A DNA stretch of 7,717 nucleotides from UBA12276 sp041476285 (GTDB lineage: Archaea; Micrarchaeota; Micrarchaeia; Micrarchaeales; Micrarchaeaceae): positions 1-7,717 of the forward strand of contig JBGOTD010000037.1 of assembly GCA_041476285.1 (NCBI GenBank), written 5' to 3'. The stretch's first letter is position 1. Every line of letters starts with the position of its first letter. Both the position numbers and the translations under genes were made by a program. Shown here one piece after another: positions 5,883 to 7,717 of this stretch. The notes under the pieces were generated by a model, which worked only from the letters and a program-made list of their open reading frames with translations, was not told where the DNA came from and ran no database searches.

Positions 5883-6677
5883 ATGAATACGAAGCAGGTC
5901 GCAAAGGAGACCACAGTAGAAAGGCAGATTACGGAAATGGCAGATGCGCATTGCCATCTCGACCTTATAAGCGACAGGAACTTAATAAAAAACTCGATAG
6001 CTTACGGCGTTCGCACCATAATAACAAATGGTGTTGACACCAAGTCAAATATAAAATGTATGGAACTTGCAGACAACAAGCACATATTCACAATGCTGGG
6101 GATAGATCCCGAGCATGCAAATGTAACCGATGAGGAGCTCGAGTTCAATGTTAAGCTGATAAAGCAGCATGCAAACAAGATAGTAGGCATTGGGGAGATA
6201 GGGCTTGATTACGGCAGAGTAAGTGAAAAGGTGCCGGTAGAAAAGCAGAAGATTGTTTTCGGAAGGCTGCTGGACCTCGCAGACGAATTGAGGCTGCCGG
6301 TAAGCATACATTCAAGGGATGCATTAAAGGAGATTTTGCACATATTGAACGAAAAGGGCACAAAATCAGCGCACATCCACTTCTTTGAGGGAAACGTGCA
6401 GCAGGCAAAGGAGATAGAGAAAAAGGGTTATATGATTTCAGTGCCGCCCATACAGTCAGGCAAAAGAGGTAAGGTTATAAAAGAAATAGCGATAGATAAT
6501 ATAATGGCCGAGACCGATGCCCCTGTAGTTGGTGCATCGCCAAAGGATATTGAAAGGTCGATACAGATAGTCTCGGAGATAAAAGGACTGGACTTTAAGA
6601 AGACCGCAGATTTGCTTACTCAAAATACAAAGAGGTTCTTCAAGATCCAGACAAAGGGCATGCTTATGCGGTTTTGA
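5883..6677 (+). CDS. tatD: TatD-family metal-dependent hydrolase, 264 aa
   Basis: TatD proteins are TIM-barrel, divalent-metal hydrolases of the amidohydrolase superfamily; characterised members are 3'-5' exonucleases or DNases, thought to act in DNA repair or turnover. All family signatures are visible: DAHCHLD with H23 and H25, GEIGLD with bridging E105, SIHSR with H143, HFFEG with H166, and ETDAP with D212. The length fits the family. The start at ATG 5883 has AGGT (5873-5876) six bases before it, but the typical TatD N-terminus begins at M19 (ATG 5937, MADAHCHLD), so the first 18 residues may be an extension or a misplaced start. It should be cytoplasmic. It is divergent from the DUF929 operon, and its stop lies five bases before a tRNA-Arg gene. 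Family confidence is high; the physiological substrate is not. Confidence 0.94.
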   Translation: MNTKQVAKETTVERQITEMADAHCHLDLISDRNLIKNSIAYGVRTIITNGVDTKSNIKCMELADNKHIFTMLGIDPEHANVTDEELEFNVKLIKQHANKIVGIGEIGLDYGRVSEKVPVEKQKIVFGRLLDLADELRLPVSIHSRDALKEILHILNEKGTKSAHIHFFEGNVQQAKEIEKKGYMISVPPIQSGKRGKVIKEIAIDNIMAETDAPVVGASPKDIERSIQIVSEIKGLDFKKTADLLTQNTKRFFKIQTKGMLMRF

Positions 6678-6682
6678 AAAAT

Positions 6683-6757
6683 GGGCCTGTAGCTCAGCTT
6701 GGATAGAGCGGCACCCTTCTAAGGTGAAGGTCGTGGGTTCAAATCCCACCAGGCCCG
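6683..6757 (+). tRNA. tRNA-Arg (anticodon UCU)
   Basis: A complete cloverleaf can be drawn. The acceptor stem is GGGCCTG (6683-6689) with CAGGCCC (6750-6756), and the discriminator is G6757. The D stem is GCTC/GAGC with G18-G19 present. The anticodon loop CTTCTAA (6716-6722) gives TCT, reading AGA. The variable loop has 5 nt. The T stem is GTGGG/CCCAC with loop TTCAAAT. The closing pair of the anticodon stem is a G27-A43 mismatch. CCA is not encoded and there is no intron. It begins five bases after the tatD stop with no TATA-like box at the expected distance, so it is probably cotranscribed and needs 5' processing by RNase P. Confidence 0.97.
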
Positions 6758-6764
6758 CGTATAC

Positions 6765-6787
6765 GAAATGCCATTTCTGTTCTTATT
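6765..6787 (+). terminator. Weak hairpin and T-rich tract after the tRNA
   Basis: GAAAT (6765-6769) and ATTTC (6773-6777) can pair across GCC, followed by the T-rich stretch TGTTCTTATT. This is the likely end of the tatD-tRNA transcript. The stem is short, so the T-rich tract is the better evidence. Confidence 0.3.
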
Positions 6788-6800
6788 AAGCAAAAATGGA

Positions 6801-6818
6801 AAATTTAATATATTATAA
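6801..6818 (+). promoter_or_regulatory. TATA-like promoter of the GNAT gene
   Basis: The 181-bp gap between the tRNA and the GNAT start holds a long AT-rich segment, AAATTTAATATATTATAA, with a TATA-like core centred near 6812. It predicts a transcription start near 6838 and thus an untranslated leader of about 100 nt before GTG 6939, unusually long for an archaeon. I see no recognisable riboswitch or small RNA in that leader. Confidence 0.4.
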
Positions 6819-6938
6819 TTTACGATATTAGATTGTGATAAAATAGCAACAAGCGCTACATACCTAAACACAGGAGCACCACGCATCGGCAGAAGTAACG
6901 GAAACCTGCTGAGAAGGGAAACAAAACCCAGATATGAT

Positions 6939-7409
6939 GTGGTAATCAGAAATGGAAAACCAAAGGACTTGAAAGAAATAAGACCGCATCTGATTGAGGC
7001 GAGCCTATTGCACATAAGGCAGGAACCTGCTTTGTTCAATTTAAAGAAATTCACTCAGCGCAAGATGGATAAATATTATTTGGACGCAATTAAAAGCAAG
7101 ACTTCTAGGTTTTTCGTAGCTGAAGTTTTCGGAAGGATTGCAGGATATATAAAAGTTGATTTTGAAGCCATACCTAAGATTTTTAAAAATAATGAAATTC
7201 TGTACATGGATGACCTTTACATAGTTCCGGAATTCAGAAGGATGGGAATAGCGCGTTCCTTGCTGCTGGAAGTTGAAAAACTTGCAAAGAAGAAGGGCCT
7301 TAAAAGAATACAGGGCAGGGTGTACACATTCAATTCACCGATGCAAAATTTGATGAGGTCGTTGGGTTATGATTCGCCGCATGCGACATGGGACAAGATG
7401 CTGGAATGA
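6939..7409 (+). CDS. GNAT-family N-acetyltransferase, 156 aa
   Basis: GNAT enzymes transfer the acetyl group of acetyl-CoA to an amine of a small molecule, peptide or protein. The N-terminus MVIRNGKPKDLKEI is a typical GNAT first strand and helix. Motif A is LYIVPEFRRMGIARSLL (93-109), with the acetyl-CoA pyrophosphate loop R100-x-x-G103-x-A105. Motif B follows, with VYTFNSPMQNLMRSLGY (128-144) carrying N132 and Y144. The length is normal for a single-domain member. The start is GTG 6939; no clear ribosome site precedes it, and the frame stays open for 40 codons upstream without ATG, GTG or TTG. The substrate cannot be told from sequence. RimI-type protein acetyltransferases share this core, but I see no basis for naming it rimI. 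The zinc-finger gene follows after 48 bp. Confidence 0.88.
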   Translation: MVIRNGKPKDLKEIRPHLIEASLLHIRQEPALFNLKKFTQRKMDKYYLDAIKSKTSRFFVAEVFGRIAGYIKVDFEAIPKIFKNNEILYMDDLYIVPEFRRMGIARSLLLEVEKLAKKKGLKRIQGRVYTFNSPMQNLMRSLGYDSPHATWDKMLE

Positions 7410-7417
7410 CTCTTGGT

Positions 7418-7426
7418 GTTTTATAG
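7418..7426 (+). promoter_or_regulatory. TATA-like box for the zinc-finger gene
   Basis: The segment GTTTTATAG is centred about 35 bp before the ATG at 7458 and predicts a transcript start near 7449, giving a very short leader. It lies between the GNAT stop and the palindrome at 7435-7450. Confidence 0.4.
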
Positions 7427-7434
7427 ATTGGATG

Positions 7435-7450
7435 CCTAATACTTATTAGG
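7435..7450. promoter_or_regulatory. Palindromic operator-like site before the zinc-finger gene
   Basis: CCTAATA (7435-7441) and TATTAGG (7444-7450) form a perfect 7-bp inverted repeat with a 2-bp spacer. It lies between the TATA-like box and the ATG and runs into the ribosome site AGGTG (7448-7452), five bases before ATG 7458. A protein bound here would cover the transcription start. Alternatively, if transcription starts further upstream, the RNA could fold into a 6-bp hairpin that hides AGG of the ribosome site. Confidence 0.5.
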
Positions 7451-7457
7451 TGTATAA

Positions 7458-7637
7458 ATGGGGGATTACGAATGTGGTGTATGTGGTGATATGTTCGGTA
7501 CGGATGAGGAGCTTGAAGCACACGTAAAGCAGGAACATTCTTCAGTAAATGCTGGAGATTACGAGTGCAGCATATGCGGTGCACGATTCGGAACCAAGGA
7601 GGAATTATTCACGCATGTAAAGGACCATCCCAGATAA
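7458..7637 (+). CDS. Two-finger C2H2 zinc-finger protein, 59 aa
   Basis: This short gene encodes almost nothing but two classical C2H2 zinc fingers. Finger 1 has C6-x2-C9-x12-H22-x4-H27 and finger 2 has C37-x2-C40-x12-H53-x3-H57. The two units begin DYEC and share FGT.EEL...HVK, about 15 identical positions of 24, so they arose by duplication of one finger. ATG 7458 is preceded by AGGTG at 7448-7452, a good archaeal ribosome site. Small C2H2 proteins of this kind occur in many archaea and may bind DNA, RNA or protein; the finger helices here are acidic (DEELEAHVKQEH), which does not favour strong DNA binding and may point to a protein or RNA partner. Its own promoter and palindrome suggest separate control from the GNAT gene. 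Confidence 0.88.
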   Translation: MGDYECGVCGDMFGTDEELEAHVKQEHSSVNAGDYECSICGARFGTKEELFTHVKDHPR

Positions 7638-7696
7638 AACAGTATTTGCCGAAGTTGGAGTCCGAAGTAAAACGCAAGGTATAAGTACACTGTAGT

Positions 7697-7717
7697 ACAT
7701 AATATATTAAATTTAAC
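7697..7717. promoter_or_regulatory. AT-rich, TATA-like segment at the right edge
   Basis: After the zinc-finger stop, 80 bases remain without a supportable gene. The last stretch contains ATAATATATTAAATTT, resembling a promoter core for a gene beyond the window on either strand. No start codon within the window can be tied to it. Confidence 0.25.

Noticed and set aside
6835..6942. Possible C/D box guide RNA in the GNAT leader (GTGATAA, CTGA, ATGATGT)
   Set aside because: The boxes are imperfect, in the wrong order and spaced too widely for an archaeal C/D sRNA; no D' and C' pair could be found.
6456..7054. Minus-strand frames with products such as MGFEPTT and WWDLNPRPSP across the tRNA
   Set aside because: These peptide strings are the well-known false translations of the reverse strand of a tRNA T-arm; the tRNA cloverleaf explains them.
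7464..7628. Repeat within the zinc-finger gene as a mobile or CRISPR-like repeat
   Set aside because: The similarity follows the codon frame and zinc ligands and is explained by duplication of one finger; there are only two diverged units.
7638..7700. Short minus-strand frame of about 32 codons starting near 7700
   Set aside because: It has no motif or ribosome site and runs into the reverse strand of the zinc-finger gene.

Overview
The window looks like a chromosomal segment of an archaeon, with a gene arrangement that would suit an acidophile-associated lineage (Thermoplasmata, or an ARMAN/Micrarchaeota-type DPANN). The archaeal signs are a SecY/Sec61-alpha-type translocon subunit, a DUF929 thioredoxin-like protein, a V4R-domain protein, AT-rich TATA-like boxes about 25-35 bp before several starts, a tRNA gene without encoded CCA, and a tiny C2H2 zinc-finger gene. 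The exported domain of the DUF929 protein is poor in charged residues and rich in N-glycosylation sequons, which fits an acidic exterior. The lineage assignment is inference, not proof.

Layout. Positions 1-803 hold an unrecognised helical protein gene on the minus strand (68-646). It shares a 157-bp divergent intergenic region, with a perfect 8-bp inverted repeat, with a plus-strand gene at 804-1772. That gene encodes a putative HExxH zinc metallopeptidase of unassigned family. From 5809 back to 1797 runs a compact minus-strand cluster of four genes: a membrane-anchored DUF929 thioredoxin-like protein with CxxC; a 158-residue four-helix membrane protein with a GCGC motif inside helix 3 (4-bp ATGA overlap with the gene before it); a protein with two V4R-like units, the second having lost its cysteines (12-bp gap); and secY, starting at TTG (12-bp gap). 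To the right, on the plus strand, are a TatD-family metal-dependent hydrolase (5883-6677), tRNA-Arg(UCU) (6683-6757), a GNAT acetyltransferase (6939-7409) and a 59-residue protein of two tandem C2H2 zinc fingers (7458-7637). The last gene is preceded by a palindrome lying between its TATA-like box and its start.

How the genes may work together. The most interesting unit is the four-gene minus-strand cluster. It joins the protein-export channel to an exported thiol-redox protein and a small membrane protein with closely spaced intramembrane cysteines. This suggests, but does not prove, that thiol handling of exported proteins is co-regulated with Sec translocation, with the GCGC protein as a possible membrane electron partner of the DUF929 protein and the V4R protein as a ligand or metal sensor. 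The divergent pair at the left end could be a small self-regulated module. No insertion sequence, CRISPR array or integrase was seen, and no gene-free stretch exceeds 300 bases.
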